DNA from: UBA9655 sp964597045
GTDB lineage: Bacteria > Pseudomonadota > Alphaproteobacteria > UBA9655
Direction: 5' to 3'
Assembly (NCBI GenBank): GCA_964597045.1
Contig: CAZQWE010000004.1
Coordinates: forward strand, 195,122-259,121
DNA: 64,000 nucleotides
In this document: positions 1 to 9,478 of the stretch, in pieces
Layout: every line of letters starts with the position of its first letter
How positions within the stretch are numbered: position 1 is the stretch's first letter
Program-made: the position numbers and the translations under genes
The notes under the pieces: model-generated
Seen by the model: only the letters and a program-made list of their open reading frames with translations
What the model was told of the DNA's origin: nothing
The model's database searches: none

Positions 1-1334
1 CTGACTGTACCCACAAGAACAGGTTGTTTTCTTTCCTTACACTCCTCAATGAGTTTTATAATTGCAGCATATTTTTCATTAGCTGTTCTATAGACTTCGT
101 CATCCATATCCTTACGCACAACAGGCATATTCGTTGGAACTTCAACAACCTCAAGCTTATAGATATCAGCAAATTCAGCCGCTTCAGTCATCGCTGTACC
201 CGTCATACCTGCTAGTTTTGGATAAAGTCTGAAGTAGTTTTGATAAGTTATAGACGCAAGTGTTTGATTTTCATGCTGAATCTCAACATTCTCTTTAGCT
301 TCTAAGGCTTGATGGAGACCTTCAGAGTATCTTCTGCCTTCCATAACACGACCCGTAAACTCATCAATAATCATGACCTTGTTGTCCGTAATCATATAAT
401 CAACATCTCTTGTGAAGAGTTTGTGGGCTTTTAAGGCTTGGTTGACATGATGAACAATCCCAACGTTTTGAACGTCATAGAGAGACTTTCCATCTAAAAA
501 TCCTGCTTTAATTAAGAGCTGCTCAATATGCTCAATGCCCTGCTCGGTTAAAGTTACAGCACGGGCTTTTTCATCCTTTTCATAATCCTCTGGAATAAGG
601 TCAGGGATGAGCTTGTCAATTTGCGTATAAAGCTCAGACGAGTCTTCAGCAGGTCCTGAAATAATTAAAGGTGTTCGAGCTTCGTCAATGAGAATGCTGT
701 CCACTTCGTCAACGATTCCATAATTAAAAGGACGTTGAACCATTTCCTCAAGACGGAACTTCATATTGTCACGGAGATAGTCAAAGCCAAGCTCGTTGTT
801 CGTTGCAAATGTCACATCGCATCTATATTGCTCTTGTCTTTCATGATCATCGAGATCATGGACGATACAACCGACGGTGAGTCCAAGGAACTTGTAGATT
901 GTCCCCATCCATTCCGAGTCACGCTTAGCGAGATAATCGTTAACCGTAATCAAGTGGACACCTTTGCCTTCAAGGGCATTGAGGTAAACTGGAAGGGTTC
1001 CGACAAGTGTTTTACCTTCACCGGTCTTCATTTCAGGGATCATACCGCGATGGAGGATAATCCCTCCTTTAAGCTGTACGTCGAAATGGCGCATATTCAG
1101 GGTTCGCCTAGAGGCTTCTCTCACGGTTGCAAAAGCCTCTACCAAGAGATCATCTAATGTTGCACCTTCTGCAAGGCGTTTCTTAAATTCATCTGTTTTT
1201 GCTTTAAGATCTTTATCGGAAAGTTTCTCGTAAATTGGTTCAAGTGCATTTATTTGTTCAACCAACTTATTTAAGCTCTTGATATATCGATCATTTGCTG
1301 AGCCGAAAACTTTGCGAAAAAGGGTCGTAAACAT
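1..1334 (-). CDS. secA: Preprotein translocase ATPase SecA, partial (N-terminal 444 residues)
   Basis: SecA is the cytosolic motor that drives unfolded preproteins through SecYEG. The reading frame starts at the ATG at 1334 and runs off the left edge, so only the N-terminal half is present. Visible landmarks are the start MFTTLFRKVFGSAND, the Walker A motif KTGEGKT, the DEAD-type Walker B segment with VDEVDSILIDEARTP, the FTRDVDYMITDNKVMIIDEFTGR block and the TGTA motif near the cut. The frame is open throughout and typical in length to this point. It is divergent from the epimerase gene, with about 136 bp between them. The many exported proteins in this window would depend on it. Confidence 0.97.
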   Translation of the reverse strand, partial: MFTTLFRKVFGSANDRYIKSLNKLVEQINALEPIYEKLSDKDLKAKTDEFKKRLAEGATLDDLLVEAFATVREASRRTLNMRHFDVQLKGGIILHRGMIPEMKTGEGKTLVGTLPVYLNALEGKGVHLITVNDYLAKRDSEWMGTIYKFLGLTVGCIVHDLDDHERQEQYRCDVTFATNNELGFDYLRDNMKFRLEEMVQRPFNYGIVDEVDSILIDEARTPLIISGPAEDSSELYTQIDKLIPDLIPEDYEKDEKARAVTLTEQGIEHIEQLLIKAGFLDGKSLYDVQNVGIVHHVNQALKAHKLFTRDVDYMITDNKVMIIDEFTGRVMEGRRYSEGLHQALEAKENVEIQHENQTLASITYQNYFRLYPKLAGMTGTAMTEAAEFADIYKLEVVEVPTNMPVVRKDMDDEVYRTANEKYAAIIKLIEECKERKQPVLVGTV

Positions 1335-1470
1335 GGATCCTCACGGTTTTTATAAATTAAATTTATCTAATATATACCGAATGGTGCACAAAACGCTAGC
1401 TATTCCTGAATGTTTAAGTTGATTAATAGAGTGATATGAGGCAAATTAAGCCAAAGCTTAGGAGTTGATT

Positions 1471-2391
1471 TTGAATATTCTCATCACAGGAGCAAATGGT
1501 TTTGTTGGGCGCCCCCTTTGTCGTTATCTTACACAGCAAGGGCATAAGGTCACGGCTCTTGTAAGGAAATCCGTGGCTGATTTGTCCATTGAGCAACAAG
1601 TTGTTGTCCCAAACTTTCTTGAATATAAGGACTATCCAAAAATACTTAAGGGGATAGATGTCATTATCCACACAGCAGGTCTTGCTCATGTGAGCGGCCC
1701 CCCTGAGCATGAGTATTATAAAATCAACACAGAGATCACTGAAAAACTTGCACTGGAAGCCATCAAAGCTAAGGTTGGGCGCTTTGTGTATTTAAGTTCG
1801 ACACATGTTCATGTGCCATCAAAAAGCTCATCAATATTAAGAACAAACAGTCCTTTTGGTCCAACAACGGCTTATGGAAAATCAAAACTGAAGGCTGAAG
1901 AACTCTTGAGACAAATGAAATCTCTAGATGTTGTTATTATCCGGCCCCCTTTAGTATATGGGCCAAATGCCGCAGGCAATATCCGACTTCTCGTTAAAGC
2001 CATCCAAAAAGGCATTCCGTTTCCCTTTGGGGGAGTCCATAACAAGAGAAGCATGATCTATATTGATAATTTGCTTGATGCTATTTCTGAAGCAGCCCTT
2101 CATCCAAAAGCAAAAGGTCAAACCTATTTCGTCAGCGATGACCAACCCTTATCGATTCAGGATCTCATTAAAGGGTTAGGGGAGGGGCTCGGTAAAAAAA
2201 CAATTCTTTTTCCTTTCCCCCAATTCCTACTCTGGCTTCCTTTAAAGCTAATTGGCAGGCAAGAGATGCTCGATAAAATAACGGGTTCTCTTGAGCTTGA
2301 TACGACTCACATTAGAGAAACATTAGGCTGGAAGCCCCCTGTGAGTGTGAAGCAGGGTCTTTCAAAGACAGCTAAGGGATTTGCCAATTAG
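1471..2391 (+). CDS. NAD-dependent epimerase/dehydratase (extended SDR, nucleotide-sugar type)
   Basis: This is an extended short-chain dehydrogenase fold. The N-terminal Rossmann motif GANGFVGRPLC binds NAD(P), HTAGLAHV follows, the catalytic Tyr-Lys pair is YGKSK near residue 135, and RPPLVYGP is typical of nucleotide-sugar epimerases. The likely substrate is a UDP-sugar for surface polysaccharide, but the exact sugar cannot be told. The frame opens at TTG 1465, yet the ribosome-binding site AGGAG (1460-1464) abuts that codon. TTG 1471, six bases downstream of it, is the better start (306 aa). The stop overlaps the convergent rnr stop by 4 bp. Confidence 0.85.
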   Translation: MNILITGANGFVGRPLCRYLTQQGHKVTALVRKSVADLSIEQQVVVPNFLEYKDYPKILKGIDVIIHTAGLAHVSGPPEHEYYKINTEITEKLALEAIKAKVGRFVYLSSTHVHVPSKSSSILRTNSPFGPTTAYGKSKLKAEELLRQMKSLDVVIIRPPLVYGPNAAGNIRLLVKAIQKGIPFPFGGVHNKRSMIYIDNLLDAISEAALHPKAKGQTYFVSDDQPLSIQDLIKGLGEGLGKKTILFPFPQFLLWLPLKLIGRQEMLDKITGSLELDTTHIRETLGWKPPVSVKQGLSKTAKGFAN

Positions 2392-4565
2392 GTCTTTTTT
2401 CTTTTAAAACTCTTGTGACTACTTTTCTTTTTAAAACGATCTTCTCTCTTAGGTTGGTCAGTCTTTTCAGGGGCAAGCGTGATCGTATTCGTCAAGGTAT
2501 CTACATCCTTTAAAATAACGACAATGGGATCGCCCAGTGTATAGACCTTCCTTGTTCGTCGTCCAATAAGTCGATGTTTACGTTCCTCAAAAAGATAAAA
2601 GTCATCTGATAAGAAGTGCATGGGGATGAGTCCGTCTGCATCGGAATCATCAAGGGTGACGAAAAGACCAAATGAGGTAACCCCATTGATTCGCCCTTTA
2701 AATGTGAGTCCAATCTTATCCTTAAGAAAGATTGTGACATACCTCTCTATAGCTGATCTCTCAGCTGCTGCTGCACGCCTTTCTGTCGATGAAACCTGCT
2801 CACCTATAGCCGTAAGATCGGTTCCTTTAGGCAGTCCGTCAGTTCCTAAACCCAAAGCTTCCGTAAGACTTCTATGAACAATGAGATCTGCATAGCGCCT
2901 TATGGGTGACGTAAAATGGCTATACTTCTTTAGGCTGAGCCCAAAGTGACCAATGTTTTCTGGGTGATAAAGAGCCTGAGCTTGTGCTCTTAAAGTCAGC
3001 TGACTTATTAATTCTTGGTGAGGTGTGCCATGAGCGGCTTTGAGCAAATGCAGAAAGGCTCTAGGGGTAATGGCTTGAGACTTAGGAAAAGAAAAGCCAA
3101 GCCCTTCAATGAGTTCTCTAAAGATAAAGATTTTCTCAGGGTTAGGTACATCATGGATGCGGTAAATGCAGGGAGCCTTTAATGCCTCTAGTTGTTGCGC
3201 TGCTGCTACATTTGCAAGGATCATGAATTCCTCAATGAGGCGATGACTATCAAGCCGAGGCCTGGGGTGGATATCTGTAATGTGGCCAGCGCCATCAAGG
3301 ATGACTTGTTTCTCTGGGAGTTCAAGATCTAGTGTTCCACGGAACTCACGAGCCTTCTTAAGAAGATCGTAAGCCCTATAGAGTGGTTTTATAACTGTTT
3401 GAAGAAGAGGCTTTGTTTTTTCATCTGGGCTTCCATCCTGGGCCAGTTGAACCTGGCTGTATGTAAGGCGTTCAACGGATTGCATAATTCCACGAACAAA
3501 CTTGTTACGCTTGATCCGCCCCTTAGAATCAAGCCAGAGATGAACGGCATAACAGGCTTTGTCCTCTTTTGGCCTTAAGGAACACAAATCATTTGAAAGA
3601 GTTTCTGGAAGCATGGGAACAACGCGATCGGGGAAATAGACAGAATTTCCTCGCAAGTAAGCTTCCTTATCTAAGGCACTCCCAGGTTTCACATAATGGG
3701 ATACATCTGCTATTGCAACAATCAGATGCCATCCTTCATTTGGATCTTCCTCAGCAAATACAGCATCATCAAAATCGCGAGCGTCCTCACCATCAATCGT
3801 GACGAAGGGAATAGATCTTAGATCTTCTCTCCCCTCCAGAGGGAGGGTCCTGACAGACTCAGCTTCTTTTAAAACCTCTTCTGGGAATTCATGGGGAATT
3901 CCTCCTTCAAAAATCGAAATAAGACTAATGACCCGAGGGTCATCTAGGGTGCCGAGTGATTTCACTATCTTCGCTTGTTTTGCTCCTCGATTGGGAAGCA
4001 GCTCAGCGACAACAAGTTCTCCAACCTTAACATTTACCTGCCCCTCAATGAGGGCTGTGTCATCCTGGCGCCTGCGATCACAGGGTTGAATGTAAAAACG
4101 TCCTCGACTCTGTATAACCGAGCCAACAATTTTCGAAGGCTTTACAATAAGCTTTTTGATGATCTTTGCCGTGAAATAGCCTTCCTTATGCTTTTTTACA
4201 CGAACGAGGAGGCGATCACCCGGTGAAACTTTGGCTGCCCCTTGATCCGTTAAAAGAATAGGTATCGTACTTTCCTGTATTTCAACAGGCTTAAGAAGAA
4301 CCTCACCATCTTCAGAAAGCTCCTGTGATACCTCTACGACAATAACGGGAGGAAGTGCTGAAGATTCGTGAACCTTGCGTTTGTGCCCTCTGACAATCAA
4401 TCCCTTATCGGCAAAATCCTTAAGCACGTTTTTAAGCCACACCTTACCAAGCCCTTTTAAGTTAAAAGCACGTGCAATTTCACGCTTTCCAACTTTAGTC
4501 GGCGAAGACTGTATGTACTCCAGAACTTCCTGAGGAGTTGGGAGTGTTTTATCCTTTTTTACCAC
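2388..4565 (-). CDS. rnr: Ribonuclease R (RNB-family 3'-5' exoribonuclease)
   Basis: RNase R degrades structured RNA processively from the 3' end. An N-terminal winged-helix-like region (KVGKREIARAF) is followed by cold-shock/OB domains and the RNB catalytic domain, with the acidic Mg-binding cluster DGEDARDFDDA about 260 residues in. A C-terminal S1 domain (ITSFGLFVTLDD-like) and a lysine-rich tail follow. The frame extends back to a TTG at 4619, inside topA. The GTG at 4565 gives MVKKDKTLPTPQEVL, which best matches the usual alphaproteobacterial N-terminus (725 aa, 17-bp overlap with topA). ATG 4604 is the alternative. It is the last gene of the plsY-dprA-topA-rnr operon. Confidence 0.93.
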   Translation of the reverse strand: MVKKDKTLPTPQEVLEYIQSSPTKVGKREIARAFNLKGLGKVWLKNVLKDFADKGLIVRGHKRKVHESSALPPVIVVEVSQELSEDGEVLLKPVEIQESTIPILLTDQGAAKVSPGDRLLVRVKKHKEGYFTAKIIKKLIVKPSKIVGSVIQSRGRFYIQPCDRRRQDDTALIEGQVNVKVGELVVAELLPNRGAKQAKIVKSLGTLDDPRVISLISIFEGGIPHEFPEEVLKEAESVRTLPLEGREDLRSIPFVTIDGEDARDFDDAVFAEEDPNEGWHLIVAIADVSHYVKPGSALDKEAYLRGNSVYFPDRVVPMLPETLSNDLCSLRPKEDKACYAVHLWLDSKGRIKRNKFVRGIMQSVERLTYSQVQLAQDGSPDEKTKPLLQTVIKPLYRAYDLLKKAREFRGTLDLELPEKQVILDGAGHITDIHPRPRLDSHRLIEEFMILANVAAAQQLEALKAPCIYRIHDVPNPEKIFIFRELIEGLGFSFPKSQAITPRAFLHLLKAAHGTPHQELISQLTLRAQAQALYHPENIGHFGLSLKKYSHFTSPIRRYADLIVHRSLTEALGLGTDGLPKGTDLTAIGEQVSSTERRAAAAERSAIERYVTIFLKDKIGLTFKGRINGVTSFGLFVTLDDSDADGLIPMHFLSDDFYLFEERKHRLIGRRTRKVYTLGDPIVVILKDVDTLTNTITLAPEKTDQPKREDRFKKKSSHKSFKRKKT

Positions 4566-6912
4566 GAGAAACTTTCTTTGGAGGCCCTTTCCTTGGGGGA
4601 GCATTCTTCTTTGCTTCAATCAACTCAAGAGCTCTCTCAAGGCCTATCGTCAAGACATCGTCCGTCTTTTTAAGAGAGGCAAAAAGACTTCCCAACTTTA
4701 CGTAAGGACCAAAACGACCAATGGCTGCTGTGATGGGCGCTTTTGTTTCAGGATCAAGACCAACCTGCCTTGGTAGAGAAGAAAGGGCAATGGCTTCTTC
4801 TAGGGTAATGGTCTCAGGTGATGTGCCTGTGGGTAGGGAAACACGTTTCGGCTTTTCCTTCTTTGATACAGCTTCTCCCCACTGAATGTAAAAGCCATAA
4901 GGGCCTTTCTTAACCGTGATCGGAACACCTGTATTAGAATCAACTCCCAGCTGTCTTTCGAACGGTTCTTCCTGAGTTTCGGTTTCATCCCCCGCAACGA
5001 GGGGTCTCGTAAACTTACACTCAGGATATTCAGAACAACCAATAAAGGCCCCAAACTTACTCAATCGAAGACCCAAGTTCCCTTTGCCACATCGGGGACA
5101 AATATGGGGATCTTTTCCATCCTCTGTGGGTGGAAAGAGGTGAGTGTCAAGTTCCTTTTGGAGTTGCTCGAGGACTTCTTGAATTTTAAGATCCTTGGCT
5201 TGATCGATGGCTTCATGGAAGGATTTCCAAAAATCACTGAGGACATTCTTCCAAGCTAACTCACCATTAGAAATTTCATCGAGTTGTTCCTCCAGTTGTG
5301 CCGTAAAATCATATTCCACATACTTACGGAAATAGTTCACAAGGAATGCTGTTACAATTCGACCACGGTCCTCAGGGATCAGTGTTTTTCTTTCATTCCT
5401 AACGTAGCCTCGTTCTTGGAGGACTTGAAGCACACGTGCATAGGTTGAAGGTCGACCAATGCCGATTTCTTCCATCTTTTTAACCAGACTTGCTTCTGTG
5501 TACCGTGGAGGAGGTTGGGTAAAGTGTTGTTCAGGTAATACCTTCTGCTTATCAAGGGTCTCCTTCTCGTTAAGAGGGGGAAGGATCTTGTCTCCATCAT
5601 CTTCATCCGATTGGTCGTCATCCAAGCTCTCGCGATAAAGGGTAAGGAATCCATCAAATGCGAGTACAGAACCAGTTGCACGAAGGGTCACATCTTTCCT
5701 ATCCGAGATGATGTCAACTGAGGTTTGATCAAGTTCCGCACTAGACATTTGAGATGCCATCATCCGCTTCCAAATCAAATCATAGAGACGGGCTAGATCA
5801 TCATCTAAATACTTAGAGATATTCTGAGGTTTCATACCCAAGTCGGTTGGACGTATGGCTTCGTGCGCTTCCTGAGCATTTTTAACTTTTGTCTTATAAA
5901 CCCTTGGTGAGTTTGGTAGGTATTTATTTCCAAATGAATTTTCAATCTCTTTGCGACAAGCCGCGAGGGCGCTGCCTTCAACTTGGATACTATCCGTACG
6001 CATATAAGTGATAAGACCTGTCGTGTCTCCACCGACATTGATTCCTTCGTAAAGCTTTTGAGCAAGTTGCATCGTTTTCTTTGGGCTAAATCCAAGTTTA
6101 CGAGATGCTTCCTGTTGCAGTGTTGAGGTTGTAAAGGGAGGACGAGGATGGCGTTGAACTCTCTTTTTCTCAATAGAATCTACATGATACCTTCCTGCCT
6201 CAATTTTCTTTTCAGCCGCCTTCGCTTCTGCCTCATTTGAGAGAGAGAATTTATCAAGTTTGACACCATCAAGGTGTGTGAGACGCGCTTTAAATGATTT
6301 CTTTTGCCCATTTAGAAACTCAACCTCAATGGTCCAGTATTCTTGTGATTTAAAGGCTTCAATCTCAACCTCACGATCAACAACAATACGAAGGGCTACA
6401 GATTGAACACGCCCCGCAGAGCGGCTCCCTGGAAGCTTACGCCACAATATGGGAGATAAAGTAAAGCCAACGAGGTAATCTAAGCTCAGCCTCGCTAAGT
6501 AGGCATTAACAAGCTGATCATCGATTTCACGAGGATGGGCCAAAGCATTTGAAACGGTTTCTTTCGTAATCGCATTGAAAGCAATCCGATGGGATTTTAC
6601 ATTTTTAAGCGCACCCTTTTCACTTAAGACAGCAAGAATATGCCAGGAAATAGCTTCACCTTCCCGGTCAGGGTCGGTTGCAAGATATAAGTTATCAGCT
6701 CCTTTTAGCGCTTTTCCAATGGCATCTAAATGTTTTTTTGCTCGTTCATCTACATGCCAGGTCATAGCAAAATCTTCGTCAGGTCTAACGGAGCCATCTT
6801 TAGACACCAAATCACGGACATGCCCAAAACTGGCAAGGACTTTGAAATCTTTCCCTAAATATTTTTCAATTGTTTTTGCCTTTGAGGGTGATTCAACGAC
6901 AACGACGTTCAT
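4549..6912 (-). CDS. topA: DNA topoisomerase I (type IA)
   Basis: TopA relaxes negative supercoils through a covalent 5'-phosphotyrosine intermediate. The Toprim domain opens with VVVESPSKAKTIEKYLG and has the acidic triad in TDPDREGE near residue 80. The active-site Tyr is in GLITYMRTDSI, near residue 303. One four-cysteine zinc ribbon (CPRCGKGNLG through CSEYPEC) is followed by two copies of a C-terminal repeat (GVPITVKKGPYGFYIQWG and APITAAIGRFGPYVKLG). The start chosen is ATG 6912, which overlaps the dprA stop as ATGA and implies translational coupling. A longer frame from 6924 is less likely. Length 787 aa is normal for alphaproteobacteria. Confidence 0.96.
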   Translation of the reverse strand: MNVVVVESPSKAKTIEKYLGKDFKVLASFGHVRDLVSKDGSVRPDEDFAMTWHVDERAKKHLDAIGKALKGADNLYLATDPDREGEAISWHILAVLSEKGALKNVKSHRIAFNAITKETVSNALAHPREIDDQLVNAYLARLSLDYLVGFTLSPILWRKLPGSRSAGRVQSVALRIVVDREVEIEAFKSQEYWTIEVEFLNGQKKSFKARLTHLDGVKLDKFSLSNEAEAKAAEKKIEAGRYHVDSIEKKRVQRHPRPPFTTSTLQQEASRKLGFSPKKTMQLAQKLYEGINVGGDTTGLITYMRTDSIQVEGSALAACRKEIENSFGNKYLPNSPRVYKTKVKNAQEAHEAIRPTDLGMKPQNISKYLDDDLARLYDLIWKRMMASQMSSAELDQTSVDIISDRKDVTLRATGSVLAFDGFLTLYRESLDDDQSDEDDGDKILPPLNEKETLDKQKVLPEQHFTQPPPRYTEASLVKKMEEIGIGRPSTYARVLQVLQERGYVRNERKTLIPEDRGRIVTAFLVNYFRKYVEYDFTAQLEEQLDEISNGELAWKNVLSDFWKSFHEAIDQAKDLKIQEVLEQLQKELDTHLFPPTEDGKDPHICPRCGKGNLGLRLSKFGAFIGCSEYPECKFTRPLVAGDETETQEEPFERQLGVDSNTGVPITVKKGPYGFYIQWGEAVSKKEKPKRVSLPTGTSPETITLEEAIALSSLPRQVGLDPETKAPITAAIGRFGPYVKLGSLFASLKKTDDVLTIGLERALELIEAKKNAPPRKGPPKKVSRGKKG

Positions 6913-8042
6913 ATAGCTTTCCATTCTTTTTTATGGGATACCCTGTCACCTGGATGGCGTTCAAGACGTCCCGCGAGTTCCATCTCAAGGAGGATAATTC
7001 CAACTTCAGATGCCGACAACTGACATTGTCTAATCAATTCGTCAATAGATATTGGAATATAATTTAAATTTTCGTTAACAATATTCCGATTTTTATCTGA
7101 AACTGTTGTTTTTTCAAAAGACACACAAGGGGCAACTTCTTCCTGTGTTTCGTTACCTTTAAACTCACTGATTTCATTCATGATGTCTTCAATGCCTTCA
7201 ACAAGGGCCGCTCCATTTTTAATCAGTTGATTGCAACCCCTCGCTCTAGGATCTAAGGGATGTCCAGGAATTGCAAAAACATCTCGCCCCTGCTCAAGAG
7301 CATATTTTGTTGTGATGAGGGATCCGGATTTTATCGCCGCCTCGACGACAAGTACATAGCGAGAAATGCCTGAAATGATTCTATTCCTTCTTGGGAATAG
7401 GGTGGATTGAGGTTTTGTCCCAAAAGGAGATTCTGCGATCAGAACACCCTCAGAGGCTATTTGATGATAAAGGCCTTCATTTTCACTAGGATATATATCA
7501 TTGATTCCTCCAGCAAGAACAGCAACCGTACCCGAGCTTAATGAACCTTGATGGGCTGCAGCATCAATCCCTCTTGCGAGTCCAGAAGAAATAATCCAGC
7601 CAGCCTCTCCCAATTCTTTGGATAAACGTTGAGCCATTTTTTTACCTAAGGCTGAGGCATTTCTAGCCCCTACAATGGCAAAAAGTGATTCTTTGAGAAA
7701 TTCAATTCGCCCTTTTACGGTAATAATTGGCGGGGCAGACTCTATATGTCGAAGCAAGTGAGGATATTCCGGATCTGTGATGAGCAGAACTTTAGCTCCA
7801 AAATCCTCAATTGCCTTGAATTCTGCTTCAACCTCTCCTCGATTTACGAGCTTTAACGGTCGCTTCAGTCCACCTTTTGAAGCTATATAGGGGAGCTCAT
7901 TAAGGGCTGTTTTAGGGTCACCAAATTTATTTAATAATTGATGAAAGGTATGGGGACCAATATTCTCGGATCGGGCAAGTTGAAGCCAATCGAGTTTTTC
8001 TTCGTCAGTCTTCGGGGATTTCTGAAGGAGTGATTTCTCCAA
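6909..8042 (-). CDS. dprA: DNA-processing protein DprA
   Basis: DprA binds incoming single-stranded DNA and loads RecA during natural transformation. A SAM-like helical N-terminus (LARSENIGPHTFHQLLNKFG) precedes the Rossmann-like core with FAIVGARNASALGKK and SGLARGIDAAAHQGSL, then a C-terminal winged helix (ELIRQCQLSASEVGIILLEME). The only start compatible with a full N-terminus is TTG 8042, lying 38 bp inside plsY, with GGAGAG about 9 bp upstream. It ends ATGA-coupled to topA. Whether this organism is competent cannot be judged from one gene. Confidence 0.93.
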   Translation of the reverse strand: MEKSLLQKSPKTDEEKLDWLQLARSENIGPHTFHQLLNKFGDPKTALNELPYIASKGGLKRPLKLVNRGEVEAEFKAIEDFGAKVLLITDPEYPHLLRHIESAPPIITVKGRIEFLKESLFAIVGARNASALGKKMAQRLSKELGEAGWIISSGLARGIDAAAHQGSLSSGTVAVLAGGINDIYPSENEGLYHQIASEGVLIAESPFGTKPQSTLFPRRNRIISGISRYVLVVEAAIKSGSLITTKYALEQGRDVFAIPGHPLDPRARGCNQLIKNGAALVEGIEDIMNEISEFKGNETQEEVAPCVSFEKTTVSDKNRNIVNENLNYIPISIDELIRQCQLSASEVGIILLEMELAGRLERHPGDRVSHKKEWKAI

Positions 8043-8619
8043 TTTGTGGTTCTCTCCCTGTTATAAGTCGTGTGATGTTTGAACGGTGCGTCCACAAGAT
8101 AAGTCCTGCTATGACTGAACAAGTTATAACATATTCATCATTTAAGAGGAAAGTAAAAAGAGGACTCAGAACAGCCGCTGTGAGAGAAGACAAGGAAGAA
8201 TAGCGGGTCGTAAAGGCCATTGCTAACCAGGCCACACCACATACAATTGCTAGAGAAGGGCTTAAAATGAGAATGGCTCCAAAAGCGGTTGCGACTCCTT
8301 TACCTCCTTTGAGCCCAATCCAAACGGGCCACACATGCCCTATAACTGCGAGTATGGCTGCAGGGCCTGCAAGGGGCTCGACAATGATCATGGTAACTAT
8401 AACGGCAAGGCTACCCTTAAGAGCATCCAGAAGAAGCGTTAGGCTGGCTGCATACTTATTCCCTAATCTTAGGACATTTGTCGCACCTATGGTTTCTGAT
8501 CCCACTCCTCTTGGATCCGGAAGTTTAAACAAACGACTAATCAAGAGGCCTACTGGTATAGATCCTAGAATATAGGCGGATATGAGTGTAATAACTTCAA
8601 TGAGTAATGTTTGATCCAT
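8005..8619 (-). CDS. plsY: Acyl-phosphate:glycerol-3-phosphate acyltransferase PlsY
   Basis: PlsY is a multi-pass inner-membrane enzyme that acylates glycerol-3-phosphate from acyl-phosphate, the first committed step of phospholipid synthesis. The three conserved loops are visible: SIPVGLLISRL, the GSETIGATNVLRLGN loop, and GHVWPVWIGLKGGKGVATAFG. Length 204 aa fits the family. The ATG at 8619 has AGGG just upstream. It is first in the plsY-dprA-topA-rnr operon. The pyrC gene that often precedes plsY in alphaproteobacteria is absent and is replaced by a toxin-antitoxin pair. Confidence 0.95.
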   Translation of the reverse strand: MDQTLLIEVITLISAYILGSIPVGLLISRLFKLPDPRGVGSETIGATNVLRLGNKYAASLTLLLDALKGSLAVIVTMIIVEPLAGPAAILAVIGHVWPVWIGLKGGKGVATAFGAILILSPSLAIVCGVAWLAMAFTTRYSSLSSLTAAVLSPLFTFLLNDEYVITCSVIAGLILWTHRSNITRLITGREPQIGEITPSEIPED

Positions 8620-8699
8620 GGTCCCTGCTTTTATATTTTTTATGGATTCTTACAGAAGTTTACGAAAATGTAAAATTGATTGTTAATGGGTAAGAGGGA

Positions 8700-8987
8700 T
8701 TAATTTTTAAAATGACCCGCAGAAACCTTATGTAAAATACTGGCAATATATGTTTGGTAAGGGAGCCCTTCATATGCTGCCATCTGCTTTAAACGCTCAA
8801 GATCACTGGATGTAATTCTAATGTTAATTCGAGCATCTTTACGCATTGTGTTTGAAGCTATTTTACGAGCCTTAGCTTTTTCTTCTTCAAGATTATCAAC
8901 ACTCACCCATTCACCACGATCGAATGAATCGGAAAGTTCTTGCTCGTCTTTATCTAAATTAAAAACAGGTGGGCTCTTCTTTTTCAT
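8700..8987 (-). CDS. CopG/BrnA-like antitoxin
   Basis: This is a 95-residue protein with a charged N-terminal half (KDEQELSDSFDRGEW) and a C-terminal ribbon-helix-helix segment (INIRITSSDLERLKQMAAYEGLPYQTYIASIL). This layout is that of CopG-family antitoxins paired with BrnT-like toxins. The acidic N-terminal part probably wraps the toxin and the RHH part binds DNA for autorepression. The AGGAG ribosome-binding site overlaps the toxin stop and lies 8 bp before ATG 8987, so the two genes are translationally coupled. Toxin first and antitoxin second is the usual BrnTA order. Confidence 0.8.
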   Translation of the reverse strand: MKKKSPPVFNLDKDEQELSDSFDRGEWVSVDNLEEEKAKARKIASNTMRKDARINIRITSSDLERLKQMAAYEGLPYQTYIASILHKVSAGHFKN

Positions 8988-8997
8988 CGACTTTCTC

Positions 8998-9303
8998 CTA
9001 GTTGTATAAGTATCTTCGTGTTGCTTTCCGAGAGGGAAAAGCTGTCTTCAAAAATACTTTGTCTCCATCCTTAATAAAAGGAACAAGATAAACATTTCCA
9101 TTAAATTCTATCGCATAAACCATTTGATTTGGATATTTATTAGCATTGGGATGTTTAAAAACATCAAGTGGTCCTTTGCTTTCTAATACTTCAATGATTT
9201 CTTCAAAACAAAAACCACGAATCTTGATAAGCTTCGTGCTCTTCTCAGCATCAAAGAAGAATATGCAATCTATAAGATTATAGTAATCCATTGTGTGCCT
9301 CAT
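8998..9303 (-). CDS. BrnT-like toxin of a type II toxin-antitoxin pair
   Basis: This is a 101-residue basic protein. The segments FDAEKSTKLIKIRGFCFEEIIEVL, DVFKHPNANKYPNQMVYAIEFNG, YLVPFIKDGDKVFLKTAFP and SRKATRRYL match the compact BrnT-like RNase fold commonly annotated simply as toxin. ATG 9303 is the frame start. ATG 9291 (MDYYNL) is a close alternative. It lies 10 bp upstream of the antitoxin gene on the same strand. The assignment rests on motif pattern plus the partner gene. Activity is inferred. Confidence 0.75.
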   Translation of the reverse strand: MRHTMDYYNLIDCIFFFDAEKSTKLIKIRGFCFEEIIEVLESKGPLDVFKHPNANKYPNQMVYAIEFNGNVYLVPFIKDGDKVFLKTAFPSRKATRRYLYN

Positions 9304-9378
9304 GTCAACATTTTGATAAAAAGAGCAAGTTTGTATCTAAAAATATTCTTTAAGATTTTTAAGCGATTGAATAAAGAT

Positions 9379-9412
9379 TAGAGCGTGCAGATGCTTAGCT
9401 AGTCACGCTCTA
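9379..9412. other. Inverted repeat between divergent toxin and SDR genes
   Basis: Arms TAGAGCGTG (9379-9387) and CACGCTCTA (9404-9412) are a perfect 9-bp inverted repeat with a 16-nt spacer. It sits in the 175-bp gap between two divergent genes. No adjacent gene reads into it, so a terminator role is not obvious. It could be an operator for either flank. Confidence 0.4.
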
Positions 9413-9478
9413 CTATAAATAATTTATTAAAATCAATTATTAGTTCTGCTACACTCGTTCAAAAAACAGGGAAACACT

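Noticed and set aside
735..1157. 140-codon plus-strand open frame
   Set aside because: It lies fully antisense to secA, which has strong family motifs in its own frame. It has no recognisable domain.
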